Part shown: piece by piece, positions 24,928 through 33,839 of the stretch
Numbering within the stretch: the stretch's first letter is position 1
How the letters are laid out: every line of letters starts with the position of its first letter
From: Pedobacter cryoconitis
Lineage (GTDB): Bacteria; Bacteroidota; Bacteroidia; Sphingobacteriales; Sphingobacteriaceae
Assembly: GCF_014200605.1 (NCBI RefSeq)
Contig: NZ_JACHCE010000009.1
Location: 181,693-245,692 of the forward strand
Length of the DNA stretch: 64,000 bases
Direction: 5' to 3'
Notes under the pieces: model-generated
The model's database searches: none
What the model was told of the DNA's origin: nothing
The model's input: only the letters and a program-made list of their open reading frames with translations
Program-made: the position numbers and the translations under genes

Positions 24928-27390
24928 TTATACCTTTCCGGTACTCAGCGCTGAGGCCAGCTCGTTTCTAAAATCTTTGGCTGCTGGGAATTTAGCCCAA
25001 TACCATTCCCGGTAACAAAAATTCAGATTTGCTTTCTTGTCAGGTAGTTCAATCACCTTTTCAATCTTAAAGCCTACATGCGCTTTGTTCATAATGGAAG
25101 CCATGGAATCTACCGATCCTTCACCTACCATTTTTCCAACTTTGGGTTCGGCAAAGACATAGTCAAGGATAGACTGGGTAGAAGGGGAAGCATATTTCAG
25201 CTTTGGATCAACCGGGGCAATAAACTGATGTGTACCATAATCTGTTATCAGTGCATCATAATAACCACCCAGTAAATCGCGGCAGGCCCAGTAGACTTCA
25301 AAGTTAAAGGTGGGTACCCCATTAGCCTCACCGATATAGCTGTTCACCACATCGCCGGCAAGTAAGGTACGGTAAAAGCTTTCCAGCTCACGGATTGGCC
25401 AGTTCATTTTCCAGATCTTAAGTGCATGTTCACGGTGAAACCATTCATGCAGCATCTCCAGATCACGGTCAGGGTCTAAAGGACGGATCGTAATTTCAAC
25501 ATCTTCTTTAGGAAAATAACGGCTAAACACGACGTCTTTTCCTTTTGGTTTGATCAGTTCTCTGGAGAAAACCTTTTTATTTAATGGATTGGGGAATTCT
25601 TTATAAATAGCCGGATGCGTTCTTGGCGCACTGGCTTCGTCCATATTATTCAGATTGGTCAGTAAATTACACTTGATAGTCAGTTTGGTACTATGAAGTA
25701 AATGGGCAACCAGACCAGTAGTGTCAGTTTCCGCTTCTGCCTGGTAGGCATCATAAATTAAACTGATCAGGGTTTGTTCGTCAGCGAGCTTATTGCTGCC
25801 TAAAGCACTTACGATACCTAAAAGGTGGTTGACCAGTAAATAGTAACTATGGAAATTAATTAATCTTGGCTCTGCAATGAAAGATCTGCTGTCTATTCCG
25901 TAATCAGGGATGAAAGTATAAAGTTCTTCGACCTTTCCCTGACGGAAAAAGTAGCCCTGGTTGTCTCTGAAATGGAGTCTTGAAGGGAAAAGGTCTTCGT
26001 CAAACTCAACGAGCATATTCTGCTGATGATATTCTCCGCCTAATCCATATTTATTGAAAATACCTACCAGTGGTTTAATGGTGATTTTCAGATATTGGCT
26101 GAACCAGTCAGGCGCAACTTCTTCTTTGGGTTTGTTTTTGCGTCTTGCAGCTTCTTCAATCAGGTTGAGCATTCTTGGTGTTTGCCCTAATATGCCATCC
26201 TGGGTTAAAGAAGCAACTAAACCAACATTCTTTTTGGCTGCTGCTGCCCTGAAAGGATTTTGACGGATACTTGTGCTGAAGCCGTCAATGACCTGCCCTT
26301 TATAGCTGACGATAATGAAGGCCGGATCGGTAATGAAATTGATTTCAGGATAATCTTTTTTTATTCCCTCACCCCATGGGGTTTTTAACAAGACACTGGC
26401 ATCATAACCACGATGCAATTCATGTGGATAATTGACACGGAAAGAGTTCGTAATCTTGACATGCAGCGAGAATTTATACATCCATTCGCTTTCTGCATTG
26501 TATACCGTACGTACAGATGAGGTGGCAGTAAATAGTGGGCCTGATTTCCCCAGGCTATGTAAAAAACCTTCTGATTGCATTTCTTTAACTTCTGCCAGGT
26601 TTAACAGGTGATCGGCTTCCCAGGGATGTACGGGGACCACAGTCCAATCCGGATATTGGTTAAGACTGTCTTTGATTTGATCATCTCCATGAATGAGTAA
26701 CTCCCTTTTTAACTGTACGGTTGTTAGTTCTTTTTCTGAACTTTTCTCGGTCACATACTCGGGGTGGATCAGGAAATAATGTAACTGAAACTGACCTCTG
26801 GTTTCGGGAGAATACTGTGCCAGTTCTGTTTCAGTAAAACCTTCTCTGCTTTTTGGCAGGGGATGTACACTATGACCCAGAATCAGTGATTGTTCGGCTT
26901 CGATAAAAGATAATTCAGGTTGATTGGCTGTCTGGTCGTTTTCCTGAAAATCAAATAAATAGCCTCTTAAGTTGCTGATGCTATTTTCTAAACGGCCCTG
27001 GGTAATTTCAGGATCAACATCCGGATAGCTGTTTTTAGCAAATCCGGCTATTAATTCAAGAAATCTTTTTGGATCTATTACGTTAATCACATCAGTTTCA
27101 CAATTACGTTCCACGACAGGAAAAAAGAAAGAGTGGACTCCGCTGTCTGAGAAATAAGCCAGTGGTACAAACACTTCTATGCCTGCACTGGTAAAATCAA
27201 ATCTTAAAAAAGAGGTGTAACCTGTTGACTGCATGTATTCAGCCAGGGCAGCATCATATTTTGGGATACCTTCATAACGGCCCCAGTTGTTAAACTCCCG
27301 GCAGCAGCAATTGATCAGTGATTTGAAGTTAACTTGTTCCGCCTGCTTACGCAATTCAGTTAAGTCGGCTCTTTTGTTTGTCGTTTTCAT
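24928..27390 (-). CDS. NIS synthetase fused to an IucB-type acyltransferase
   Basis: 820 residues: an IucA/IucC-type synthetase (about 1-610) followed by a GNAT/AlcB-like acyltransferase (about 630-810). The synthetase has the complete loop GHSVHPLPKSREGF (about 178-191), VPVHPWEADHLL, SSVRTVYNAESEWMYKFSLHVKITNS and the C-terminal YHQQNMLVEFDEDLFPSRLHFRDNQGYF. The second part starts EITIRPLDPDRDLEMLHEWF and resembles the acyltransferase that acylates N-hydroxylated diamines (ITDYGTHQFIAPVDP, KVGKMVGEGSVDSMASI). Fusion of these two steps in one chain is unusual. It is the first gene of the cluster. No monooxygenase that would make the hydroxylamine is nearby. Confidence 0.9.
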   Translation of the reverse strand: MKTTNKRADLTELRKQAEQVNFKSLINCCCREFNNWGRYEGIPKYDAALAEYMQSTGYTSFLRFDFTSAGIEVFVPLAYFSDSGVHSFFFPVVERNCETDVINVIDPKRFLELIAGFAKNSYPDVDPEITQGRLENSISNLRGYLFDFQENDQTANQPELSFIEAEQSLILGHSVHPLPKSREGFTETELAQYSPETRGQFQLHYFLIHPEYVTEKSSEKELTTVQLKRELLIHGDDQIKDSLNQYPDWTVVPVHPWEADHLLNLAEVKEMQSEGFLHSLGKSGPLFTATSSVRTVYNAESEWMYKFSLHVKITNSFRVNYPHELHRGYDASVLLKTPWGEGIKKDYPEINFITDPAFIIVSYKGQVIDGFSTSIRQNPFRAAAAKKNVGLVASLTQDGILGQTPRMLNLIEEAARRKNKPKEEVAPDWFSQYLKITIKPLVGIFNKYGLGGEYHQQNMLVEFDEDLFPSRLHFRDNQGYFFRQGKVEELYTFIPDYGIDSRSFIAEPRLINFHSYYLLVNHLLGIVSALGSNKLADEQTLISLIYDAYQAEAETDTTGLVAHLLHSTKLTIKCNLLTNLNNMDEASAPRTHPAIYKEFPNPLNKKVFSRELIKPKGKDVVFSRYFPKEDVEITIRPLDPDRDLEMLHEWFHREHALKIWKMNWPIRELESFYRTLLAGDVVNSYIGEANGVPTFNFEVYWACRDLLGGYYDALITDYGTHQFIAPVDPKLKYASPSTQSILDYVFAEPKVGKMVGEGSVDSMASIMNKAHVGFKIEKVIELPDKKANLNFCYREWYWAKFPAAKDFRNELASALSTGKV

Positions 27391-27775
27391 GTGTAATAGA
27401 TGTAGGGTGAATTTTGTTTAATAAATCGTTGTTCTATAAGCTTTTGATAGTTAGGCGTCTTTTATTAAGATTGTTTATTATTATTTAGATTGATTAAAAT
27501 TAATGAAGTAAACGTATTTATAATTATTATAAATAACAAATAAAAATCTCTGGAACGAGCGAATTAGTTAAATAGTATTTGTGAATAGGAAAACTTAAAT
27601 TCTCTTTTGTTAAAATGGGCTTTGTCTTAGGAATATTGTTTGAGCAGGTTTTATTGTTTTTCTGCTTGTTGTTTTCTGAGGTAATATTGGGTTGATGGGA
27701 TAAACAGGCTAATGAAGCCGTTTACAAATAGTTAGGGTTTATCCATTTTGATTTTATTGATTAGCTTTGACACCA
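27391..27775. other. 385-bp AT-rich divergent intergenic region
   Basis: Lies between the leftward siderophore-type cluster and the rightward SulP gene, so it should carry both promoters. It is very AT-rich. A stretch around 27484-27506 (TTTAGATTGATTAAAATTAA at its core) weakly resembles an imperfect palindromic iron-regulator site, but the fit is poor. No confident TAnnTTTG element was found for either gene, and I see no gene in it. Confidence 0.35.
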
Positions 27776-29314
27776 ATGAAGCTCTATTTAAATCTTTTCA
27801 ACTTTTCTCAGAAGATTAACTATAAGGCAGAAATTCTCGCAGGATTAACGGTTGCAATGACCATGATCCCAGAATCTCTGTCTTTTGCTATTTTGGGCGG
27901 TTTTCCTCCTTTAGTTGGCTTGTACGCTGCTTTTATCATGGGACTGTTTACAGCTGTTTTTGGTGGCAGGCCAGGTATGGTATCAGGAGGGGCAGGAGCT
28001 ACAGTAATTGTATTGATTGCGCTGATGAAATCGCATGGTATAGATTATGTTTTTGCGGCTGTTGCTTTAGCAGGGATATTGCAGATATTGGTTGGCGTTT
28101 TTAAGCTGGGTAAATTTATCAGGCTGGTTCCTCAACCGGTCATGTTTGGTTTTGTTAACGGCCTGGCCATAATTATTTTCATGTCACAGCTTGAACAGTT
28201 TAAAACTGTGGTTAATGGACATGCGGTATGGCTTTCAGGTAATCCGCTCTGGATCATGCTGGGCCTGGTAGCACTGACTATTGCAATTGTTATTTTACTG
28301 CCTAAGTTGACCAAAGCTGTTCCTTCTTCGCTGGTGGCTATAATTGTTGTATTTATTCTGGTATTAGTTTCAGGGATAGATACTAAAATTGTAAGGAACA
28401 TCGCTGCCGTAAGTGGTGGTTTTCCTCCTTTTCATATTCCCCGGGTTCCACTGAATCTGGATACATTAACTGTGATTTTTCCATTTGCACTGATTATGGC
28501 GGGTGTTGGTTTAACAGAAGGGTTACTAACGCTCAATCTTGTGGATGAAATTACAGAGACGAAAGGAAACAGCAGCAGAGAGTGTATTGCACAGGGAGGA
28601 GCCAATATTTTGAATGGGTTCTTTTTTGGAATGGGTGGATGCCCAATGATTGCACAAACGTTAGTGAATCTTTCTGCAGGTGCAAGGGCCCGGTTGTCTG
28701 GGATCATTGCTGCCCTGACAATTCTCCTGATTATTATATGGGGTGCGCCGGTTATTGAGAGAGTGCCTATGGCTGCGCTGGTAGGGGTGATGATTATGGT
28801 TGCGATAGGTACTTTTGAATGGATGAGCTTCCGCATTATTAACAAGATGCCTAAACAGGATATTTTTGTGGGTATACTGGTTGCCGCAATCACAGTCTGG
28901 TTACATAACCTGGCCCTGGCAGTTTTGATTGGAGTGATCTTATCTGCGCTCTTTTTTGCCTGGGACAGTTCTAAACGTATACGTGTCAATAAGTATCTGG
29001 ATACAGCAGGGGTAATGCATTATGAGTTATTTGGCCCCTTGTTTTTTGGCTCTGTCACTACTTTTAATGAGAGGTTTGACATTTCTTCGGACCCTGAACA
29101 GGTAATTATAGATTTTAAAGAAAGCAGAATTGCTGATATGTCTGCAATTGATGCAATTAATAAACTAACTAACCGTTATCTTGAGGCTAAAAAGGTGTTG
29201 CATCTGAAACATTTGAGTGCGGATTGCAGAAGTCTGTTATATGATGCTGAAGCTGTAATTGATGTTAATATTTTAGAAGACCCGAATTACCTTATTGCTA
29301 CAGATAGCAAATAA
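27776..29314 (+). CDS. SulP family anion transporter with STAS domain
   Basis: 512 residues from the ATG at 27776 (a TTG three codons upstream is an alternative). About ten or more membrane helices; the N-terminal signature is LAGLTVAMTMIPESLSFAILGGFPPLVGLYAAFIMG, with FGGRPGMVSGGAGATVIV and later FFGMGGCPMIAQTLVNLSAGARARLSGI. A cytoplasmic STAS domain follows (about 420-510, VIIDFKESRIADMSAIDAINKL). SulP proteins carry sulfate, bicarbonate or other anions; the substrate cannot be set here. It is followed after 8 bp by a bestrophin-type gene, hinting at shared anion handling. Confidence 0.92.
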   Translation: MKLYLNLFNFSQKINYKAEILAGLTVAMTMIPESLSFAILGGFPPLVGLYAAFIMGLFTAVFGGRPGMVSGGAGATVIVLIALMKSHGIDYVFAAVALAGILQILVGVFKLGKFIRLVPQPVMFGFVNGLAIIIFMSQLEQFKTVVNGHAVWLSGNPLWIMLGLVALTIAIVILLPKLTKAVPSSLVAIIVVFILVLVSGIDTKIVRNIAAVSGGFPPFHIPRVPLNLDTLTVIFPFALIMAGVGLTEGLLTLNLVDEITETKGNSSRECIAQGGANILNGFFFGMGGCPMIAQTLVNLSAGARARLSGIIAALTILLIIIWGAPVIERVPMAALVGVMIMVAIGTFEWMSFRIINKMPKQDIFVGILVAAITVWLHNLALAVLIGVILSALFFAWDSSKRIRVNKYLDTAGVMHYELFGPLFFGSVTTFNERFDISSDPEQVIIDFKESRIADMSAIDAINKLTNRYLEAKKVLHLKHLSADCRSLLYDAEAVIDVNILEDPNYLIATDSK

Positions 29315-29322
29315 ATGAAATT

Positions 29323-30237
29323 ATGATAATCAGGAAAAAAGAAAACTGGCTGAGAATGCTTTTTATCTGGAGAGGATCTGTTTTACCTCAGATTCTTTTT
29401 CGTTTGATGCTTTTACTACTAATTTCTGTGGTTATAGTTTATTGTCGTGGTTCAGTTTTTAATTATAAAATACAGTTAAATCCGGGCCCATTTACGCTTT
29501 TCGGTATTGCACTGGCAATATTTTTTGGCTTTAGAAATAATGTAAGTTATGACCGGTTCTGGGAAGGCCGGAAAATCTGGGGATCTTTATTGAATACCAC
29601 GAGATCCCTGACAAGACAGGCTCAGACGGTTACGGCCGAGAAGGATAACAAAGGGGTGAATGAATTTGTCAATTTACTGATTTCATTTACTTATGCGCTG
29701 AAACATCAGTTACGCCATACAGATGCTACGGCTGATATAGCCAGGATTTCGGGAACATCATTAGCTGATAAATTAAAACCTGCAATTTATAAGCCTGCTA
29801 TGCTGCTTACAGAAATGGGGGCATGGGTGAGAAGAAGAAGGTTGAATGGTGAGCTTGATTCTATTCTTGCAACCAGCTTTGATCAGAATTTAAATGAAAT
29901 GTCAAACATAGTTGGAGGATGTGAAAGGATTGCGAGTACACCTATTCCTTATACTTATAAAGTTTTGCTGCACCGGACTGTTTATATCTATTGCTTTTTA
30001 TTGCCATTTGGCTTTGTGGATAGTTTAGGCTGGATGATGCCGGTTATTGTTGTATTTATAGCTTATACTTTTGTTGCGCTTGAAGCAGTGGCCGATGAAT
30101 TGGAAGATCCTTTTGGGGAGGAGCCAAATGATCTTGCGCTAAATACCTTATGTGCAATGATTGAAACTACTTTACTGGAGATGTCTGACCGTGAAGTTCC
30201 TGCTCCTTTAGCTGCAAAAGGGTATATACTGGACTAA
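29323..30237 (+). CDS. Bestrophin-type (UPF0187) membrane channel protein
   Basis: 304 residues. Membrane helices near 22-42 and 46-66 and two more near 225-265, with the family stretches FGFRNNVSYDRFWEGRKIWGSLLNTTRSL and CERIASTPIPYTYKVLLHRTVYIYCFLLPFGFVDSLGW. The acidic LEAVADELEDPFGEEPNDL matches the calcium-clasp region of bestrophins. Bacterial homologues form pentameric ion channels. It is co-transcribed with the SulP gene (8-bp gap) by inference. Confidence 0.88.
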   Translation: MIIRKKENWLRMLFIWRGSVLPQILFRLMLLLLISVVIVYCRGSVFNYKIQLNPGPFTLFGIALAIFFGFRNNVSYDRFWEGRKIWGSLLNTTRSLTRQAQTVTAEKDNKGVNEFVNLLISFTYALKHQLRHTDATADIARISGTSLADKLKPAIYKPAMLLTEMGAWVRRRRLNGELDSILATSFDQNLNEMSNIVGGCERIASTPIPYTYKVLLHRTVYIYCFLLPFGFVDSLGWMMPVIVVFIAYTFVALEAVADELEDPFGEEPNDLALNTLCAMIETTLLEMSDREVPAPLAAKGYILD

Positions 30238-30586
30238 ACTGTTCAAGTATTTTTATGAAAAATATCACAATAATTGTTTCATATATCCGTTTACTGTTCG
30301 ATTTGTATTGGTAATTGTGGTTTATGACAGATTTTTGTTAAAAATTGTTAATTATTCGGCTATAATTGAATGTTTTTGTGATATTTGAGTAGTAAACAGG
30401 TCGTTTTGAACGTTAAATTGTACGAATACGTTCCTAATCAGGTCAGTTAATCAATTTTCTATCTTCATTAATTGGAAAATAGACATTCCTTAAAACTGGC
30501 TCAATTTTTATATTATAGGTTATATGCGTATCTGTATCAGATACATAAAAGGAAAACCCGTTCATACAGGTTTATATTTGGTTAGA

Positions 30587-30617
30587 AAAGGGATGTGTCT
30601 GGATGGAACATCCCTTT
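30587..30617 (+). terminator. Plus-strand terminator hairpin after the bestrophin gene
   Basis: AAAGGGATGT (30587-30596) pairs with ACATCCCTTT (30608-30617), a perfect 10-bp stem with an 11-nt loop, followed by CTTGTTTTT. It is 350 bp beyond the bestrophin stop, so it ends a long 3' untranslated region or an unseen short transcript. Confidence 0.6.
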
Positions 30618-30631
30618 CTTGTTTTTAATGA

Positions 30632-30664
30632 AAAAGGGATGTCTTTTGATAAAAACACCCCTTC
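30632..30664 (-). terminator. Terminator of map (minus strand)
   Basis: Read on the minus strand, AAGGGGTGT (30656-30664) pairs, with one G-U pair, with ACATCCCTT (30634-30642) and is followed by a run of T. It lies about 25 bp beyond the map stop and reuses the AAAGGGATGT word of the adjacent hairpin. Confidence 0.55.
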
Positions 30665-30688
30665 CTATTAAAAAAAATAATAACCTGA

Positions 30689-31447
30689 TTAAATCCCATT
30701 AGCCACAGTCAGAATCTGAGGAACCCCATCTGTAACCAAAATAGTATGCTCATGCTGTGCTACAAAACCACCTTTATTTCCTTTCAGTGTCCAGCCGTCT
30801 GCCTGTTCAACTGCCATACTTGATGTAGTGGAAATAAAAGTCTCTATCGCAACCGTTGAATTTTTCTTAAACCTTTGCGTATTATATTTATCGTAACAAT
30901 TCAGGATACAATCCGGAGCTTCGTGCAGACTTCTTCCTACACCATGACCAGCTAAATTGCGGATCACAGTAAAACCTTGTTTTCTGGCTTCGGTCTCTAT
31001 AAGTTTGCCAATATCAGCGATTTTAAATCCACCTCTTATCTTACTGATTGCCTTATATAAGATTTCTCTTGAAGCATCAACCAGGGGCTGATGATTATTG
31101 ATATCTTCTCCTAATACGAAAGAACCTCCGTTGTCGGCCCAAAAACCATCAAGTTCTGCAGATACATCAATATTAACCAGATCACCATTGGCAAGTATCT
31201 TTTCTGCCGTAGGAATTCCATGTGCAGCTTCGTTATTAATGCTGATACAAGTCCATCCTGGAAAACCATAGGTCAGTTTTGGTGCAGATTTGGCCCCGTA
31301 ATCCGCCAGGATCTTTCCTCCAAAATCATCCAGTTCTTTAGTTGATATACCGGGTTTAGCAAATTCACGCATTTGCTTAAGCGTATTTGCAACAGCTTCG
31401 CTTACACGTTGCATTCCTAATAATTCTTCTGCTGATGTGATTGACAT
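30689..31447 (-). CDS. map: Methionine aminopeptidase type I
   Basis: 252 residues. It removes the initiator Met from new proteins in the cytoplasm. Metal-site residues lie in INNEAAHGIP, DLVNIDVSAELDGFWADNGGSF, NLAGHGVGRSLHEAPDC, AIETFIS and FVAQHEHTILV, matching the two-metal pocket of type I enzymes. The length is standard and the gene stands alone on the minus strand. A TACCTTTG -7 element (31492-31499) lies 45 bp upstream. Confidence 0.96.
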   Translation of the reverse strand: MSITSAEELLGMQRVSEAVANTLKQMREFAKPGISTKELDDFGGKILADYGAKSAPKLTYGFPGWTCISINNEAAHGIPTAEKILANGDLVNIDVSAELDGFWADNGGSFVLGEDINNHQPLVDASREILYKAISKIRGGFKIADIGKLIETEARKQGFTVIRNLAGHGVGRSLHEAPDCILNCYDKYNTQRFKKNSTVAIETFISTTSSMAVEQADGWTLKGNKGGFVAQHEHTILVTDGVPQILTVANGI

Positions 31448-31491
31448 AGTAGCTGTTTATCGTTAATTAATAATTTATATACAAAGGTACG

Positions 31492-31499
31492 ATAATCCT
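31492..31499 (-). promoter_or_regulatory. TACCTTTG -7 element for map
   Basis: CAAAGGTA on the plus strand reads TACCTTTG on the minus strand, a match to TAnnTTTG. It predicts a leader of about 38 nt for map. Confidence 0.5.
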
Positions 31500-31559
31500 A
31501 TAAAAAGGATTAAGCTATAGCTGTAATTTAAATCACATCAAATCATCATATTTAGATGA

Positions 31560-32246
31560 CTAAAGCTGATTTCTTGTAATTTTCCCTTTCAGAATAAATA
31601 ATCGCCTGATGGCAATTTTATCCAGAATAGTATCTCCTTTATAATCAGGATTTGCAGCACGAAGTACAATTTTCTCTGGTGTTGTATGTTGAAAAAGTAA
31701 TTTTACAGTAGTAATGTTATTTGCACTTTCGTCTGCCATTACCAGATAGGCTTCTCCCCATTGGATGATATCTTTATTGATCACCTCTCTGATTGCAATA
31801 ATTTCTCCGCTTGAGTACTTCGGGTACATGCTGTCTCCATATACCGGTAAATAAGCGTCGCAGTCATTAAAAGGCCTGAAATTTACATAGTACTCCGCTT
31901 TCTCCTTTAAAAAATTAACCTCACCTGATGAATAATCTGATGGGTTAACATTAATAAATGGAACCCCCTGCTGGATTTCTGAGTTATTTTTTACGGCTTC
32001 TTTAAGTGCGTCATCCACTGAGAATATTTTTCCTACACCTGTAGCCAGCCAGGTTTCATTAATATGGTAATGTCTGACCACATCTTCCGAGAGCCTTTTA
32101 CCAATCATTCTCGAGCCGTTTTCTATTGGAGAAAAGTTGTTTACGTGTTTTGCTATCGGGCTATAGAATTCCTGAAGCGTCATTTTCTTTGCTAACCTGA
32201 TTTCTTTTAACCTTGGTCCGAAATTTTTTCTTTGATTATCAGTCAT
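31560..32246 (-). CDS. XRE-type HTH and S24 (LexA-like) peptidase-fold regulator
   Basis: 228 residues. An N-terminal HTH (about 10-60, RLKEIRLAKKMTLQEFYSPI) is joined to a C-terminal S24/LexA-like domain (about 110-220). The nucleophile Ser is in VYGDSMYPKYSSGEIIAI and the likely general base Lys in NITTVKLLF. Such proteins repress phage, stress or SOS-type genes and may self-cleave. No prophage gene is visible nearby, so it could be a host regulator. It is transcribed alone on the minus strand, with 112 bp to map. Confidence 0.85.
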   Translation of the reverse strand: MTDNQRKNFGPRLKEIRLAKKMTLQEFYSPIAKHVNNFSPIENGSRMIGKRLSEDVVRHYHINETWLATGVGKIFSVDDALKEAVKNNSEIQQGVPFINVNPSDYSSGEVNFLKEKAEYYVNFRPFNDCDAYLPVYGDSMYPKYSSGEIIAIREVINKDIIQWGEAYLVMADESANNITTVKLLFQHTTPEKIVLRAANPDYKGDTILDKIAIRRLFILKGKITRNQL

Positions 32247-32486
32247 ATGTCTAATTGGGAAAATTAATTGCTAATACCTATTAATTATGTGTTTCCTGTT
32301 GATTATCTTTATTTTATAATTTATTGCAATATACGACATAAAATTCTTTTAAAGTATGTTGTTAGAATTATTATTTATTCATTGTTCTTAATTCGCCTGG
32401 AAATTAAGGTCTGCATAGCTCTGGTTTCAAGTCCTGGTAAGTAAGAACAGAATAAATTTAAAACGGCTACTAAGTTGATATTTTTA

Positions 32487-32494
32487 TAACTTTG
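32487..32494 (+). promoter_or_regulatory. TAACTTTG -7 element for kbl
   Basis: Matches TAnnTTTG and lies 24 bp before the ATG of kbl, giving a leader of about 17 nt. No clear -33 TTTG at standard spacing. Confidence 0.5.
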
Positions 32495-32517
32495 GTTGCA
32501 TTAAATAACTAGCATAT

Positions 32518-33708
32518 ATGTATAAAACACTGCAACCTGTTCTTAAACAGGAATTAGAACAAATAGAAAAAGACGGATTATACAAACGGGAAAGAGTAAT
32601 TATCACTCCTCAGGGAGCTGATATCAAAGTAAGTACGGGTCAGGAAGTGGTGAATTTTTGCGCCAATAACTACCTTGGGTTATCTTCAGATCCAAGGGTA
32701 ACTGCTGCTGCTAAAGATGCGATAGATAAATATGGTTATGGAATGTCTTCTGTGCGCTTTATTTGCGGAACTCAGGATATACATAAAGAACTGGAGCAAA
32801 AACTTTCTGAATTTCTGGGCACTGAAGATACTATTCTATATGCAGCAGCTTTTGATGCAAATGGTGGCGTATTCGAGCCTTTATTTAATGATCAGGATGC
32901 TATTATTTCTGATGAACTGAATCATGCTTCAATTATTGACGGTGTGCGTTTGTGTAAAGCAAAACGTTTCCGTTATAAACATAGTGATATGGCAGATCTG
33001 GAAGAGCAGTTAAAAGCAGCCGCTGGATGCCGTCACAGAATCATCGTTACTGATGGTGCTTTCTCAATGGATGGAACTATCGCACAGCTGGATAAAATAT
33101 GTGACCTGGCAGATAAGTATGAAGCACTGGTTATGATTGATGAATCTCACTGCTCTGGTTTTATGGGAAAAACAGGAAGAGGGACTCACGAACATTGCGG
33201 AGTAATTGACAGAATCGATATTATCACGGGTACTTTAGGTAAGGCACTGGGTGGTGCTTCAGGAGGATTTACTGCAGGTAAAAAAGAAATTATTGACATG
33301 CTGCGTCAGCGTTCAAGACCATATTTGTTTTCAAATACACTTGCTCCGGCAATTGCGGGCGCTTCTGTTGCCGTGCTTGAACTATTAAATGAAAGTACAG
33401 CCTTAAGAGATAAATTAGAGCATAACACACTTTATTTCCGCCAGAAAATGACGGAAGCAGGATTTGATATCAAAGAAGGCATTCACCCAATTGTACCGGT
33501 GATGTTATATGATGCGAAACTTGCACAGGAATTTGCTGCGAAAATGCTGGATGAAGGTATTTATGTGATTGGATTCTACTATCCTGTTGTTCCTCAGGGT
33601 AAAGCACGTATCCGTGTACAGCTTTCTGCAGGTCATGAACAACATCATATTGATAAAGCGATTGCTGCTTTCATTAAAGTAGGTAAGGAGCTGAAAGTAA
33701 TTTCATAA
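32518..33708 (+). CDS. kbl: 2-amino-3-ketobutyrate CoA ligase (glycine C-acetyltransferase)
   Basis: 396 residues. This PLP enzyme splits 2-amino-3-ketobutyrate with CoA to glycine and acetyl-CoA in threonine breakdown. It tracks E. coli Kbl closely: CANNYLGLSSDPRVTAAAKD, SSVRFICGTQDIHKELEQKL, DELNHASIIDGVRLCKAKR, and the PLP lysine in GTLGKALGGASGG (about residue 244). The partner threonine dehydrogenase (tdh) is not adjacent. The gene ends in a strong hairpin (33725-33770). Confidence 0.95.
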   Translation: MYKTLQPVLKQELEQIEKDGLYKRERVIITPQGADIKVSTGQEVVNFCANNYLGLSSDPRVTAAAKDAIDKYGYGMSSVRFICGTQDIHKELEQKLSEFLGTEDTILYAAAFDANGGVFEPLFNDQDAIISDELNHASIIDGVRLCKAKRFRYKHSDMADLEEQLKAAAGCRHRIIVTDGAFSMDGTIAQLDKICDLADKYEALVMIDESHCSGFMGKTGRGTHEHCGVIDRIDIITGTLGKALGGASGGFTAGKKEIIDMLRQRSRPYLFSNTLAPAIAGASVAVLELLNESTALRDKLEHNTLYFRQKMTEAGFDIKEGIHPIVPVMLYDAKLAQEFAAKMLDEGIYVIGFYYPVVPQGKARIRVQLSAGHEQHHIDKAIAAFIKVGKELKVIS

Positions 33709-33724
33709 CCTTTTACACAAAAAT

Positions 33725-33770
33725 AAACCAGAAGCCGCCATTCTATTAAATGAATGGCGGCTTCTGGTTT
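33725..33770 (+). terminator. Terminator of kbl, perfect 19-bp stem
   Basis: Positions 33725-33743 and 33752-33770 are perfect reverse complements with an 8-nt loop. The stem ends in CTGGTTTT, providing the T-run. It is a strong intrinsic terminator just after kbl. Confidence 0.8.
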
Positions 33771-33826
33771 TAAGGTCAAAAATATTTTGCGATTTGCCGG
33801 TTATTAAGATATTAATGAAATAGCTG

Positions 33827-33834
33827 TATATTTG
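33827..33834 (+). promoter_or_regulatory. TATATTTG -7 element for pheS
   Basis: A perfect -7 element whose last G is 5 bp before the pheS ATG. Transcription would begin at or next to the start codon, so the mRNA may be leaderless. Confidence 0.5.
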
Positions 33835-33839
33835 GCATC

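Larger units (their letters stand above)
30238..30688. other. 451-bp gap with inverted repeat and two terminator hairpins
   Basis: No gene seen. AAATATCACAA (30260-30270) is the exact reverse complement of TTGTGATATTT (30376-30386), about 105 bp apart. A TATATTTG -7-like element (30573-30580, plus) lies directly before the first of two hairpins built from the same AAAGGGATGT word. These terminators are listed separately. The stretch separates the bestrophin gene (plus) from map (minus). Confidence 0.45.

Noticed and set aside
27484..27506. Fur/iron-regulator box upstream of the siderophore-type cluster
   Set aside because: The match to any known palindromic iron box is weak and the region is very AT-rich; kept only as a note.
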